NCBI GenBank assembly: GCA_030430535.1
Contig: JAUIKY010000003.1
Location: forward strand, 120,661 to 184,660
Source: Bacteroidia bacterium
Lineage (GTDB): Bacteria; Bacteroidota; Bacteroidia; Flavobacteriales; Flavobacteriaceae
DNA: 64,000 nucleotides
Direction of reading: 5' to 3'
Under the pieces are notes generated by a model. The model made no database searches, was not told the DNA's origin, and saw nothing but the letters and a program-made list of their open reading frames with translations. Position numbers and translations under genes: made by a program. Below are positions 50,867 to 61,900 of this stretch, piece by piece. Within the stretch, counting starts at the first letter, position 1. The number at the start of each line of letters is the position of its first letter.

Positions 50867-52159
50867 TTATGTATTCATTAAATCTTCAATTTCCTCCACT
50901 TCAATAGGAATGTTTTTCATTAAATTAATGGGTTCGCCCGTTTTTTGAACAACCACATCGTCTTCCAACCTGATGCCGAAACCTTCATCCGGAATATAAA
51001 TGCCAGGCTCTACCGTAAACACCATGTTAGGTTCAATGGGGTCGGTAATAATACCATAGTCGTGGGTGTCGAGCCCAATATGATGGGAGGTACCGTGCAT
51101 AAAATACTTTTTATACGCGGGCCAATCGGGATTTTCGTTTTGCACATCAGCTTTGTCAAGCAGGCCTAAATTTAGTAATTCGCTGGTCATCAGTTTGCCT
51201 ACTTCAATGTGGTAGTCCGTTAAAACAGTTCCCGGAACCAACATTTTTGTGGCTTCATTTTTTACTTTTAAAACGGCATTGTAAACGTCTTTTTGTCTTT
51301 TAGAATAACGTCCTGAAGCTGGAATAGTTCGACTCAAGTCGCTTGAGTAGTTAGCGTATTCGGCAGCCGTGTCGAACAAAATTAAATCGCCTTCCTTGCA
51401 TTGCTGGTTGTTTTCTATGTAGTGCAACACGTTGGCATTATTGCCTGATGCAATTATGGGCGTGTAGGCAAAACCTTTGGAGCGGTTTCGTAAAAACTCG
51501 TGCATCAATTCGGCCTCAATCTCATATTCCCAAACACCGGGTTTTACAAAGCCCAAAACTCTTCGGAACCCTTTTTCGGTAATGTCACAAGCTTTTTGGA
51601 TCAGTTCAATTTCAATATCCTCTTTTACTGAGCGCAATTTTTGTAAAATCGGGTTGCTCTTGGCAACACTGTGCGCCGGAAATTTGGCTTTTAGCCATTT
51701 GGTAAAGCGGTCTTCGCGGGTTTCAACCTCTACGTTGGCACGATAGTGTTCGTTGGTATTTATGTAAACGGTGTCGCATTGGGTCATGATTTCAAACAGG
51801 ATTTTTTCCATGTCCTGTAGCCAATACACCGTTTTAATGCCACTGGTTTCAAAGGCTTTTTCTTTGGTGAGCTTTTCGCCTTCCCAAATGGCAATGTGTT
51901 CATTGGTTTCTTTCAGGAATAAAATTTCTCTGTGTTTTTCTTTTGGGCAATCTGGAAAAATAACCAAAATGCTCTCCTCTTGATCTACGCCGCTTAGGTA
52001 GAAAATATCGCGATGCTGTTGAAACGGCATGGTACTATCGGCACTAATGGGGTAGATGTCGTTAGAATTGAAAATAGCCAAACTCTTTGGCTTCATTAGT
52101 TTAGAGAATTTTTCTCTGTTTTTTATAAAAAGTGATTTCTCTATTGGGGAGTATTTCAT
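50867..52159 (-). CDS. pepP: Aminopeptidase P family protein (Xaa-Pro aminopeptidase)
   Basis: The 430-residue metallopeptidase removes N-terminal residues next to proline. It is a two-domain M24 protein: an N-terminal creatinase-like domain (about 1-170) and the pita-bread fold with metal ligands Asp in LILFDTAAEY and SSDLSRT, His in HGTSHHIGLD, and Glu in TVEPGIYIPDEG and IRLEDDVVV. No signal peptide, so it is cytoplasmic. It is convergent with lysC and divergent from the T9SS metalloprotease gene. Confidence 0.93.
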   Translation of the reverse strand: MKYSPIEKSLFIKNREKFSKLMKPKSLAIFNSNDIYPISADSTMPFQQHRDIFYLSGVDQEESILVIFPDCPKEKHREILFLKETNEHIAIWEGEKLTKEKAFETSGIKTVYWLQDMEKILFEIMTQCDTVYINTNEHYRANVEVETREDRFTKWLKAKFPAHSVAKSNPILQKLRSVKEDIEIELIQKACDITEKGFRRVLGFVKPGVWEYEIEAELMHEFLRNRSKGFAYTPIIASGNNANVLHYIENNQQCKEGDLILFDTAAEYANYSSDLSRTIPASGRYSKRQKDVYNAVLKVKNEATKMLVPGTVLTDYHIEVGKLMTSELLNLGLLDKADVQNENPDWPAYKKYFMHGTSHHIGLDTHDYGIITDPIEPNMVFTVEPGIYIPDEGFGIRLEDDVVVQKTGEPINLMKNIPIEVEEIEDLMNT

Positions 52160-52230
52160 TAAAACTGATTTTTGCGTGTTATTTGTGCTTTAAATGTAGC
52201 AAAATTAAGCAAAACCTCGCCATATTTCAT

Positions 52231-52238
52231 TATATTTG
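52231..52238 (+). promoter_or_regulatory. -7 element of the T9SS metalloprotease gene
   Basis: TATATTTG is an exact TAnnTTTG match, 43 bases before the ATG at 52282, in the gap divergent from pepP. Confidence 0.5.
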
Positions 52239-52281
52239 GTAAAGTGGAATTGCAAAGTCTATTTTCAAAATATAAAACCTT

Positions 52282-54084
52282 ATGAGAAAAAAAATACTAT
52301 TGAAGTTTTTTTTGGCCTTAGCCTTGATGCTTTCATTTGGGGGCGTCGTCTTTGCCCAAGGCATGCTCATGAAAGTACCACTTGAAAGGCAGGTGGAAAA
52401 TTCAAGTCTGGTTGTTGAAGGTCGAGTAGTGTCGCAAAAATCAGTTTGGAATGCCGACAGGAATAGAATCCTGACTTTAAATACCATTGAAATTTACAAA
52501 GTGTTTAAAGGAAAGTCAAGCTTTCAAATAGAGGTTGTCACTCCCGGAGGAACTGTTGAAGGAATTACGCAAACTGTAGTTCCTAGCTTAAGTTTAAGTA
52601 AAGAGGATGTTGGCGTGTTTACGTTGTATGATAGCAACATTGGGTTGGAGCAAAAAACAGATTCGAGCTTAAAAAAGTACAAGCCTTATAGTTCTTTACA
52701 AGGGTTTTATAGGTATGATTTGAGGAGTAATACGGCCAATAATCCATTTGTTAGAAATAAGAAGATTTCTTCTGGTTTGTATGAGCAAATTATGAATATT
52801 ACTGGTCAAGCCTATACGGAATTGATTTCGTTTGATGTAAACGAACAATCTCTTGCAATGAAAAGTAAAAGTAATAAAGCGTTGGCGCCAAATATATCTG
52901 GGTTCAGTCCTGCATCTGTAACAGCGGGAAATGGCGACCCTTTAACCATTGCTGGTAGTGGTTTTGGAACAGTTCAGGGCACCGTGGAATTTAAAAATGC
53001 CGACGATGGTGGGGATACTTATATTGCTGCTCTAGATTCCCAAGTGCTATCATGGGCGGATGATGAAATTGTGGTAGAAGTACCGTCAAGAGCAGGTACA
53101 GGGTCTATCAGAGTAACAGATAATGGTGGAGCTTCGATGGTTTCGACTGGTGATGATCTATTGGTTTCATTTTCACTCAGGAATAATACTGGTTCTGGTA
53201 ATGCTGTTTTGATTCAGCATATGGGCATTGACGGTGAAACCAGTATGACTTGGCAGATGAATACAGACTTTGATGCTAATACTCCAGCAAAGGGAGCCTT
53301 TTTAAGAGCGTTTGATACTTGGCGATGTGAAACCGGGATTAACTGGCTTATTGGTTCAACAACGTCTGTCAATGTAGGGGTTCAGGATGATATTAATGTT
53401 ATTGTTTTTGATGATAATGAACCGTTGGATGATGGGGTTTTGGGTGAATGCCGAACAACTTCTGGAAGTTGTGGGGATGTAAGGGATGTCGTTACCGAGC
53501 TGGATATTGTGTTCAATAGTGATATTGATGACCCTGAAACGGAACTAGTGGAAAGCTGGTATTTTGGTACAGATTTACCCGAGTTTGAACAATACGATTT
53601 TGAAAGTGTAGCCTTGCACGAATTGGGGCATGGACATCAATTGGGGCATGTGATAAACACGAATGATGTAATGCATTACGCCATTTCTAATAGTGAAACC
53701 CAACGTTTTTTGAGTGGCAGCAATGAAACTGCTGCGGGTATCATTCAAAATTATAGCACAACAACACAAATATGTGGGCAAATGTTGATGGAGGACTATT
53801 CAGGAAGCTGTTCTCTTGGTGTGGCCACCAAAGAGGTGTTGACAAATGAAATTAATATTTACCCTAACCCGGTAAGGGATGTCCTTTATGTAGAAAACGG
53901 ATCGGCTTTAAGTCTGGATAAGGTGGTGCTTTTTGATATTGGAGGAAGAGCCATTTTAAATATCGATATGGCCAATGCGCCAAGAGTAAAAACTATAAAT
54001 ATTGGGCAAATTTCTAAAGGCATCTATTTCATGAACATATTTTCGGGAAGTACGGTTGTAGGGAAAAAAGTGGTTGTAGAATAG
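52282..54084 (+). CDS. Secreted metalloprotease with T9SS sorting domain
   Basis: The 600-residue protein has a signal peptide (cut after VFAQ, about 26), an uncharacterised N-terminal region (to about 200), an IPT/TIG-like domain ('ISGFSPASVTAGNGDPLTIAG' in parts, about 205-300), and a matrixin/astacin-like zinc domain with HELGHGHQLGH (446-456) and a Met-turn-like DVMHY near 465. A type A T9SS sorting domain forms the C-terminus (NIYPNPVRDVLYVEN and KGIYFMNIFSGSTVVGKKVVVE in two parts). It is secreted across the outer membrane through the type IX system. In the metal motif, Gln453 replaces the usual Gly of HExxHxxGxxH. Confidence 0.88.
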   Translation: MRKKILLKFFLALALMLSFGGVVFAQGMLMKVPLERQVENSSLVVEGRVVSQKSVWNADRNRILTLNTIEIYKVFKGKSSFQIEVVTPGGTVEGITQTVVPSLSLSKEDVGVFTLYDSNIGLEQKTDSSLKKYKPYSSLQGFYRYDLRSNTANNPFVRNKKISSGLYEQIMNITGQAYTELISFDVNEQSLAMKSKSNKALAPNISGFSPASVTAGNGDPLTIAGSGFGTVQGTVEFKNADDGGDTYIAALDSQVLSWADDEIVVEVPSRAGTGSIRVTDNGGASMVSTGDDLLVSFSLRNNTGSGNAVLIQHMGIDGETSMTWQMNTDFDANTPAKGAFLRAFDTWRCETGINWLIGSTTSVNVGVQDDINVIVFDDNEPLDDGVLGECRTTSGSCGDVRDVVTELDIVFNSDIDDPETELVESWYFGTDLPEFEQYDFESVALHELGHGHQLGHVINTNDVMHYAISNSETQRFLSGSNETAAGIIQNYSTTTQICGQMLMEDYSGSCSLGVATKEVLTNEINIYPNPVRDVLYVENGSALSLDKVVLFDIGGRAILNIDMANAPRVKTINIGQISKGIYFMNIFSGSTVVGKKVVVE

Positions 54085-54125
54085 TGATAAATACAAAGAA
54101 ACAATAATTAAATTCAGGAATGAAT

Positions 54126-54157
54126 GTAAAAAAGCACCTCACAAGGTGCTTTTTTAC
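54126..54157 (+). terminator. Terminator of the T9SS metalloprotease gene
   Basis: Perfect 14-base stem GTAAAAAAGCACCT/AGGTGCTTTTTTAC with a CACA loop, 42 bases after the stop. Confidence 0.9.
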
Positions 54158-54211
54158 AGGGCAAAACATTACTTTAAAACCATTCTAAATAGAAAAAACA
54201 GTGTGTACTTA

Positions 54212-54243
54212 TTTGTCTAAAATGCGTTCCTGATATACATTTG
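54212..54243 (+). promoter_or_regulatory. Promoter of the sdhCAB operon, near consensus
   Basis: TTTG (54212-54215), a 20-base spacer, then TACATTTG (54236-54243); both match the Bacteroidota sigma-A consensus TTTG-N(17-23)-TAnnTTTG. The ATG of sdhC is 24 bases on. It is the best promoter in the window. Confidence 0.75.
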
Positions 54244-54267
54244 CAATAAATAACTAACTTTATTATA

Positions 54268-54945
54268 ATGAGCGGATTTTTTAAATCTTCGATAGGAAGA
54301 AAAGTAGCCATGGCACTTTCTGCATTCTTCCTTATGTTTTTCTTGCTTCAGCATTTTGCAATTAATATTTTATCGGTTTTTAGTCCTGAATTGTTCAACG
54401 AAGCCTCCCATTTTATGGGAACCAATGCTTTAGTTCAGTTTGCATTGCAACCGGTTTTAATTTTTGGTGTGGTATTCCATTTTGTAATGGGATTCATTTT
54501 AGAAATTAAAAACAAACAGGCCAGACAAGTTGCTTATGTGAAGAACAATGGTGCGGCCAACTCAACTTGGTTTAGCAGAAACATGATTTGGAGTGGTGTT
54601 GTCATTTTGGCGTTCATCGTTTTACATTTTATTGATTTTTGGTTTCCAGAAATCAATACCAAGTTCATTAAAGGCGATTGGTCTGGAACCATGGCAGGTG
54701 TAGATGGGTACCGTTACTACGAAGAATTAACGCATAAGTTTGTAAGTCCAATTCGTGTTGGCGCTTATGTGCTGGCATTTGTATTCTTAGCAATGCACTT
54801 AATGCACGGATTTACCTCGGCATTCCAATCTATGGGTTCTACCGCAGGTCGTAAAAAAACATTACAAAATATAGGTAAGGCATACGCTATCATAATTCCC
54901 TTAGGATTTATATTTATTGCTCTATATCATTACTTAAACCATTAA
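54268..54945 (+). CDS. sdhC: Succinate dehydrogenase cytochrome b subunit
   Basis: The 225-residue membrane protein has five hydrophobic helices. It carries conserved heme-ligand histidines in LLQHFAIN (about 28), VVFHFVMG (about 73), FIVLHFIDF and AMHLMHGF. This is the single-subunit diheme b-type anchor (b558-like), as in Bacteroidota and epsilon/Firmicutes enzymes. It accepts electrons from SdhA/B and reduces menaquinone, or works as fumarate reductase in reverse. It is the first gene of sdhCAB, with an 11-base gap to sdhA. Confidence 0.95.
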   Translation: MSGFFKSSIGRKVAMALSAFFLMFFLLQHFAINILSVFSPELFNEASHFMGTNALVQFALQPVLIFGVVFHFVMGFILEIKNKQARQVAYVKNNGAANSTWFSRNMIWSGVVILAFIVLHFIDFWFPEINTKFIKGDWSGTMAGVDGYRYYEELTHKFVSPIRVGAYVLAFVFLAMHLMHGFTSAFQSMGSTAGRKKTLQNIGKAYAIIIPLGFIFIALYHYLNH

Positions 54946-54956
54946 TATTTTTAACA

Positions 54957-56969
54957 ATGGCTTTAGATTCAAAAGTACCAAAGGGTCCAATTCAAAATAA
55001 GTGGACAGACTATAAAAACCATATCAATCTTGTGAACCCAGCCAATAAGCGTCATATCGATGTTATTGTTGTAGGAACGGGTTTAGCAGGAGGTTCGGCT
55101 GCAGCAACTTTAGCGGAGCTGGGTTATAACGTAAAAGCATTTGCTTATCAAGATTCACCACGTCGTGCACACTCTATCGCTGCACAGGGTGGAATCAACG
55201 CCGCGAAAAACTATCAAGGTGATGGCGACTCCACATATAGATTATTTTATGACACCGTAAAAGGTGGCGATTATCGTTCGCGCGAAGCAAACGTTTACCG
55301 TTTGGCCGAGGTGTCGGCAAACATTATCGACCAATGTGTGGCGCAAGGGGTCCCTTTTGCTCGTGATTACGGCGGGTTATTGGATAACCGTTCGTTTGGT
55401 GGGGTTTTGGTATCCAGAACATTTTACGCTAAAGGCCAAACCGGACAGCAATTATTATTGGGAGCGTATTCAGCTATGAACCGCCAAATTGCCCGTGGTA
55501 AAATTGAAATGTTCAACCGCCACGAAATGCTCGATGTGGTAAAAGTTGATGGTAAAGCCAGAGGAATTATTGCTCGTAATTTGGTTACCGGTGAAATTGA
55601 AAGACATTCAGCTCACGCTGTGGTGGTAGCTTCAGGAGGTTATGGAAACGTGTATTTCCTTTCAACAAACGCCATGGGAAGTAACGTTACAGCGGCTTGG
55701 AAAATCCATAAAAAAGGGGCATATTTTGCAAACCCTTGTTATACTCAAATTCATCCAACCTGTATTCCGCGTTCTGGTGATTACCAATCCAAATTAACAT
55801 TAATGTCGGAATCGTTGCGTAACGACGGACGTATTTGGGTGCCTAAAAACATGGATGATGTTATTGCCATCCGTGAAGGAAAGAAAAAACCAACTGATTT
55901 ATCGGAAGAAGAGAGAGATTACTACTTAGAGCGCCGTTACCCTGCATTTGGTAACTTGGTGCCTCGCGATGTAGCCTCTCGTGCCGCCAAAGAGCGTTGT
56001 GATGCCGGTTATGGTGTTAATGCCACTGGCGAAGCAGTGTATTTAGATTTTGCTTCGGCCATTGAGCGCTACGGAAAAGAGCAGGCTAAAATTCAGAATA
56101 TTACCAACCCTTCAAAAGAAAAAATCACTGAGTTAGGTGAAAAAATCGTTGAGGCTAAATACGGAAACTTATTCCAAATGTATGAGAAAATCGTTGATGA
56201 AAATCCATACAAAACGCCAATGATGATTTACCCTGCGACGCACTACACTATGGGTGGTGTTTGGGTAGATTATAACTTAATGACTACCATCCCTGGCTGC
56301 TACTGTATCGGGGAGGCCAACTTCTCCGATCACGGTGCCAACCGATTAGGAGCTTCAGCGTTAATGCAAGGTTTGGCCGATGGTTATTTTGTGTTGCCAT
56401 ACACCATTGGTGATTACTTGGCTAACGATATCCGTACAGGAAAAATCCCAACTGACACCAAAGAATTTGATGAAGCTGAAAAAGCTGTAAAAGATAGAAT
56501 AGATTTCTTCGTAAATAACAACGGAACTAAATCTGTTGACCACTTCCACAAACGTTTAGGAAAAGTAATGTGGGACAAAGTTGGTATGGCACGTAATGAA
56601 AAAGGGTTGAAAGAGGCTATGGCCGAAATCAAACAAATTCGTGAAGAATTCTGGAAAGACGTAAAAGTGCCTGGAAGTGCCAACGAAATGAACCCAGAAT
56701 TAGAAAAAGCTGGTCGTGTGGCCGATTTCTTGGAGCTGGGTGAGCTGTTCGCTAAAGATGCCTTAATGCGAGAGGAATCGTGTGGAGGCCACTTCCGTGA
56801 AGAGTCAGTAGAATTGGATGGCGAGCAAAAAGGCGAGGCAAAACGTAACGACGAAGAATTTGCTTTCGTTGCCGCTTGGGAATACAAAGGTGAACCAGCC
56901 GACGCCGTGCTTCACAAAGAACAATTAGAATTTAAGGATATTGAACTAAAACAACGTTCATACAAATAA
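54957..56969 (+). CDS. sdhA: Succinate dehydrogenase/fumarate reductase flavoprotein subunit
   Basis: The 670-residue protein binds FAD covalently. It has the Rossmann motif [19 protein letters not shown] (about residues 37-55), [17 protein letters not shown] with the FAD-linked His, '[14 protein letters not shown]', 'YTQIHPTC', an active-site '[12 protein letters not shown]' and [19 protein letters not shown]. It oxidises succinate to fumarate. Gap of 11 bases to sdhC and 10 to sdhB; this is one operon. Confidence 0.97.
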   Translation: MALDSKVPKGPIQNKWTDYKNHINLVNPANKRHIDVIVVGTGLAGGSAAATLAELGYNVKAFAYQDSPRRAHSIAAQGGINAAKNYQGDGDSTYRLFYDTVKGGDYRSREANVYRLAEVSANIIDQCVAQGVPFARDYGGLLDNRSFGGVLVSRTFYAKGQTGQQLLLGAYSAMNRQIARGKIEMFNRHEMLDVVKVDGKARGIIARNLVTGEIERHSAHAVVVASGGYGNVYFLSTNAMGSNVTAAWKIHKKGAYFANPCYTQIHPTCIPRSGDYQSKLTLMSESLRNDGRIWVPKNMDDVIAIREGKKKPTDLSEEERDYYLERRYPAFGNLVPRDVASRAAKERCDAGYGVNATGEAVYLDFASAIERYGKEQAKIQNITNPSKEKITELGEKIVEAKYGNLFQMYEKIVDENPYKTPMMIYPATHYTMGGVWVDYNLMTTIPGCYCIGEANFSDHGANRLGASALMQGLADGYFVLPYTIGDYLANDIRTGKIPTDTKEFDEAEKAVKDRIDFFVNNNGTKSVDHFHKRLGKVMWDKVGMARNEKGLKEAMAEIKQIREEFWKDVKVPGSANEMNPELEKAGRVADFLELGELFAKDALMREESCGGHFREESVELDGEQKGEAKRNDEEFAFVAAWEYKGEPADAVLHKEQLEFKDIELKQRSYK

Positions 56970-56979
56970 AATTGACATT

Positions 56980-57723
56980 ATGAATTTAACACTTAGAATT
57001 TGGAGACAAAAAGACTCAAATGCAAAGGGTCAAATGGTCGATTATAAAGTAACGGATATTTCTGAGCATATGTCATTTTTAGAAATGATGGATGTGTTGA
57101 ACGAGCAGTTGGTAAACTCTGGCGAAGAACCTGTAGCCTTCGATCACGATTGCCGCGAGGGGATTTGTGGAATGTGCTCCATGTACATTAACGGTGAAGC
57201 CCACGGACCGGATAGAGGCGTAACTACTTGCCAGTTGCACATGCGTATGTTTAAGGATGGCGATACCATTACCATCGAACCATTTAGAGCCACTGCTTTC
57301 CCGGTAATTAAAGATTTAGTGGTTGATAGAACATCGTTTGAGCGTATCCAACAAGCCGGCGGGTATATTTCAGTAAATACTTCAGGAAATACCCAAGACG
57401 CCAACGCTATTCCTATCTCAAAACATGCTGCCGATGAAGCTATGGATGCCGCAACATGTATTGGTTGTGGAGCCTGTGTAGCAAGTTGTAAAAACTCTAG
57501 TGCCATGTTGTTTGTAGGTGCTAAAGTATCACAATACGCCTTATTGCCACAAGGGCAGGTTGAGGCTGCAGACCGTGTAAAAAACATGGTGGCGCAAATG
57601 GATTTGGAAGGTTTTGGAAACTGTACCAATACAGGAGCCTGTGAAGTTGAATGTCCAAAAGGCATTTCATTGGATAACATAGCAAGAATGAACCGCGAAT
57701 TAATGAAGGCATCAATGTCGTAA
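56980..57723 (+). CDS. sdhB: Succinate dehydrogenase iron-sulfur subunit
   Basis: The 247-residue protein carries three clusters: a [2Fe-2S] site in [13 protein letters not shown] with a later Cys in TTCQLHMRM, and two others held by [13 protein letters not shown] and [14 protein letters not shown]. Electrons pass from FAD in SdhA to the heme subunit. It closes the sdhCAB operon; a terminator follows 26 bases later. Its Fe-S clusters are made by the suf operon also present in this window. Confidence 0.96.
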   Translation: MNLTLRIWRQKDSNAKGQMVDYKVTDISEHMSFLEMMDVLNEQLVNSGEEPVAFDHDCREGICGMCSMYINGEAHGPDRGVTTCQLHMRMFKDGDTITIEPFRATAFPVIKDLVVDRTSFERIQQAGGYISVNTSGNTQDANAIPISKHAADEAMDAATCIGCGACVASCKNSSAMLFVGAKVSQYALLPQGQVEAADRVKNMVAQMDLEGFGNCTNTGACEVECPKGISLDNIARMNRELMKASMS

Positions 57724-57749
57724 TTTACGCTGTTCATCGTAAAAATATA

Positions 57750-57778
57750 AAACCCAGGCTTATGGCTTGGGTTTTTTT
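57750..57778 (+). terminator. Terminator of the sdhCAB operon
   Basis: AAACCCAGGC-TTAT-GGCTTGGGTTT, with one G-T pair, followed by a T-run, 26 bases after sdhB. Confidence 0.85.
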
Positions 57779-57805
57779 ATTAGCTTTAGTGAAGTTTTTA
57801 TAAGG

Positions 57806-58732
57806 ATGAACAGAAACGCCATTTTTTTATTACTATTTGTGTTGTTGTGCGGATCTGTCCATTCGCAAGGGGTGGTGTTGCCCAACCAAAAACAAGTTTT
57901 TTTCAACAGCGAGGCACTTTTAAAACACCTTCAATCTTTGTCGTCTGATGCTTTTGAAGGCCGTCGTACGGGAACCAACGGTGCTCTTAAAGCCCAAAAA
58001 TACATTGTCAATCAGTTTTATAGTTTAAAGGTATCACCACTAATTGAAGGTTATCTGCAGTCCTTTTTCTTTATTCATAAAAGGAACGAATACAACGCCG
58101 CGAATGTTTTGGGACTTGTAAAAGGAAGCGAATTTCCAGATAAGTATATCGTGATTAGTGCCCATTACGATCACGAAGGCATCAAACGGGGCGAGATTTA
58201 TAATGGTGCTGATGATAACGCTTCGGGCGTTAGTGCACTTTTTAGCTTTGCCGAATATTTTAAAAATAACTCGCCTAAACATTCCGTGATTTTAGCTGCT
58301 TTTGATGGCGAGGAATTAGGGCTTCAAGGCTCTAAATATTTTGTGAACCATCCCGTGGTTCCTTTAAAAAATGTTATTCTTAACATCAATATGGATATGA
58401 TTAGCCGAAGCGATAACAACGAACTTTTTGTGGTTGGGACTTCAGAAAACAAACGTTTGAAGCATTTGGTTGAAACCACAGATGTTCCAAAATCGTTAAA
58501 TCTTGTTTTGGGTCACGATGGCTACGATGGGCGAGAGGATTGGACCTTTGCTTCAGATCATACTAATTTCTATAAAAAGCGTATCCCGTTTTTGTATTTT
58601 GGGGTTGAAGACCATAAAGATTACCACGAGCCCACTGATGATTTTGAAAATATCCACCCCCAATTTTACATGGATGCTGTAAAAGCCATTATTTCTGTGT
58701 TTGAAAAAATTGATGGTTCAAGTTATCAATGA
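57806..58732 (+). CDS. M28 family peptidase, exported
   Basis: The start at ATG 57806 gives a signal peptide (MNRNAIFLLLFVLLCGSVHS); the frame from 57767 overlaps the sdh terminator and is rejected. The 308-residue protein has the M28 zinc-peptidase core: ISAHYDHEGI (His, Asp), NGADDNASGVSAL (Asp), FDGEELGLQGSKYF (Glu-Glu), NMDMISR (Asp) and 'EPTDDFENIHPQF' with the last His near 'YHEPTDD'. It is a periplasmic or secreted aminopeptidase. Confidence 0.93.
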   Translation: MNRNAIFLLLFVLLCGSVHSQGVVLPNQKQVFFNSEALLKHLQSLSSDAFEGRRTGTNGALKAQKYIVNQFYSLKVSPLIEGYLQSFFFIHKRNEYNAANVLGLVKGSEFPDKYIVISAHYDHEGIKRGEIYNGADDNASGVSALFSFAEYFKNNSPKHSVILAAFDGEELGLQGSKYFVNHPVVPLKNVILNINMDMISRSDNNELFVVGTSENKRLKHLVETTDVPKSLNLVLGHDGYDGREDWTFASDHTNFYKKRIPFLYFGVEDHKDYHEPTDDFENIHPQFYMDAVKAIISVFEKIDGSSYQ

Positions 58733-58764
58733 AGTAAATAGATGATTTCAGTTTTGACTACTTC

Positions 58765-58812
58765 ACAGCAATGACGTCATGACGAGGACGAAGTACGTGG
58801 CCATCTCATTAT
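58765..58812. repeat. Dispersed repeat fragment after the M28 peptidase
   Basis: GCAATGACGTCATGACGAGG followed by ACGAAGTACGTGGCCATCTC resembles the GTCATTGCGAGGNACGAAG type repeat of flavobacteria. It lies in the 185-base gap between the convergent M28 and barrel genes. Confidence 0.5.
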
Positions 58813-58917
58813 AAAGAAATTTATGCGCAATTAAATTCCTTATATAGTTTTACTTCTCGATATACCACGCGTTGACATGAAACTTGAAGTGACGTACTAA
58901 GTTAATCAATTTTACCA

Positions 58918-61900
58918 TTAAAAATAAGCTTTCAGCTGTACCGATCCTGTATGGATGGTTTTGCTGGTTTCGGTCTTTCTTCCAAAGTAGCTCAAATTCA
59001 AATCTAAAAAATCAGTCAGTTTTTTTTGTGCCAATAAGCTCCATGTAAAGTTTTTTCCGGGTTGTAAACCTTCAAGAATTTGGTAGGCTACCGGTGTATT
59101 CACGTTGCCATTGTAATTGTTCGAAATGTAATTCAGTTCGCCGTTAATGGCACTTTTTTGACTACTGGCCAAACTGAACGATAGGCCGTATTTTTGCTGT
59201 TTTAGTGCTTCTTCATTGCCAATAGTATTGGTCTTGCTGGCATATTGATAAAACACATCGAAACTGGAATTGTCGTTAAACAAGTACGATAGTTTAGGGT
59301 TGAATCGGGTTTCGTCAAAATTGTAATTCTTGCTGGCGAAATTCTCGCTGATGCTTTCATTGGTTTCAAATGCCGTAAGCATATTAATAAGCCAATTAAC
59401 CGCAATTTTATGGTTGAAATTAATTTGATGGCTCGTTAGGCTATTTTCAATAAATCCCACTGAAAGCACGTTTCTAGTGGTGTTATCCAAAAAAGTGTAT
59501 GATGTGGTGTAACGCTGTTTTCCGCGGTTAAAGAACAGTACGTTTCTAAAATTAAGCTGAAGCCCCAATTGGTCGTCTTCGTTATTATTGAAAGGATTGA
59601 GATTAAAACTGTTGCCTTCCCGTTTTATTTTTCGGTCGATTAAATAACTGGTTTGGTTGTAAAAGTGCGACCAGAATTTTTTCGATTTGTTTTTTGAAGC
59701 CGACCATTGTGCGGGGTTAAAGGTCAACGTTTGGCTCAATCGGTTTTGGTGGGTTTTTATGAAAATGCGGTTGGGCAGCAATACGCGAATGTATTTCCCT
59801 TGGTCCTGAAATTGGGCAATTTCAAACTCTTCAAGCTCCTGAATACCGTTTTCGTTGTAATCGTTCCATGTGTAGGCGCCTTGCCCGGCTTCAACTTCAA
59901 CATAAGTGAATTCCTGCTGTGGCAATGTGCCCGAATTGGTTTCAAAAATAGTATTCCAATTAATGATTTGGTTGAACAGTTTTTGGTTGAATTGTAATCT
60001 GGAATTTATGGATTTTTCATTTAAAATAGGTTCATCGCTTGTGCTGAGCGGAGCCGAAGCATCGTTCTTTAATGTTCGGTAATTGGCATAAAGCGATAAG
60101 TTGGTGTTTTTATTTTGAACTAACCTCGAATTCAAATAAAAGGTGTTCGAAGTGTTCACTTTTTGCAGTTGGTTGTTGCGGATGCTATCGTTCACTCTAT
60201 TTTTATAACCCACTTCGGCAAAAACTTGGGTGCTGTCGCCCACGCCAAAAAACACGTCGTACGATTTGAATCTTTGGCTCAGTTCAGTAAGGTTTTGGGT
60301 GGCTTTTTCGCGTTGTTCGTTATCTTCAATAGAAAGTTTTGTGCCCAGCCAACTCTTTTTCATTTGATACACAATACGGTTGTGCGAACGTAAAAATGTG
60401 GAGGTGTTTACCGTGGAATTTGCATTTAAAAAACTGGAATACGATGTGATATTGAATCTGTTTAAATTCAAATTAATGTTGGCGACGTGGCGGTTTCCGT
60501 TAAATCCATCCGAAAAATTTAAGTGTTCAAACTGATAGTTTGCAAAACCCTTTTGATGATGGTATAATTTTAAACCCGAATAGGCCAAAGTTTGATGTCC
60601 CAAACCAAAACCGATGCCGTTTATGTTGTTGGTGTCCAAATTCCAGTCGCGGTTAAATTCGGGGTTGTAGAGCCCTTCAATGTTTCGGTAGTTTTTTTGA
60701 ATAAAATCAGTATCCACAAAAGCATCCAAATTCCAAAGGCTATCGGTTTCTATGATGGATTGATTGGCGGTGATTTTTCCAGCGAATCCATTGTTGTTTT
60801 CATCGTCTAAGTTCGAAAATAGGTTCAAATCGTTTTTACTGGCTGCCAATTCAAAACCAATATCCGTTTTTTCAGAAGGTGTATATTGTCCGTTCAATAC
60901 GGCAATTTGCAGCTTTGTTGGGGCTAACAGTTGCACAATGGGAGCGTAGTTGCCTTGGTTGGTTCCGGCATATTCAAAAATATTGTTTATGGCATTGGTG
61001 TTGCTTAAAATGTAATCGCCTTGGTTTTCGCCCACAAAAGAGAAGGTAACCCGGTACAATTCATCTTCGGGGTTGTTCGAAAATACAAATATTTCGTTGC
61101 CATCAACCAACTCTTTTTTGTATAAAATCCGGTTGTCGTTTTGGTTTTCCCTAATTTCCGAAGGCGCTACCATTTGCGAACGGTCGTCGCCGGCATTACT
61201 CAATATTTCAATTTGGGCTTCCGAAAGATTTTGCTGCAAAGGTTGGTTTTTGGCATCGTTTTCAGAATACACCGAAACGCCAATTTTCAATTTTTCGGTT
61301 TCGTGCCGTGTGCCACCGTAAGCCACAAAACGGGAATAGTTTCGTTCGCTGAATTGATAGTCGACGGTAATGCGCATTTCCGAAGTTATGGGAAAAGTAG
61401 AGTTGAAAATAATTTCACCGGCATTATAATCAATAATGTAATCTTCGTTTTCGCCGCGTTTAAGCGGCGTGCCGTTAACGTAAACCGTTTCGCTTCCGGA
61501 AACAATTAATACAAACAACTCGCCATTTTGCCCCTGTAATTTGTACGGCCCTTGGTTGCCTTCCTGAGCTGTGAACTGGCTAGTGGTGAACTGCCCACGC
61601 ACCAGAGCCCCGGCAGCAAAAATGTTGGTTTGGGCATCATCGTCGCCCAAATTTAGATTGAAATTCAGTCCCTGTACCCGTTTAGAAAAATTAGCAAAAT
61701 ATGAGTTGGTGTTGGTTAAGTCGATATCGCCCGCCCGAACGTTCCAACGCTCGCTGAACAGTTCAATAAAAACTTGGTCGAATTCATCCAAACGTTGGCT
61801 GTATCCGCTTTCCTGTAATGGAATATTGGCATCTTGAATGGAGGCCCGAAGCGACACTTTTTCGTTCAGCTTGCCTGTAATTTGTAAATCTAGTTCGCTG

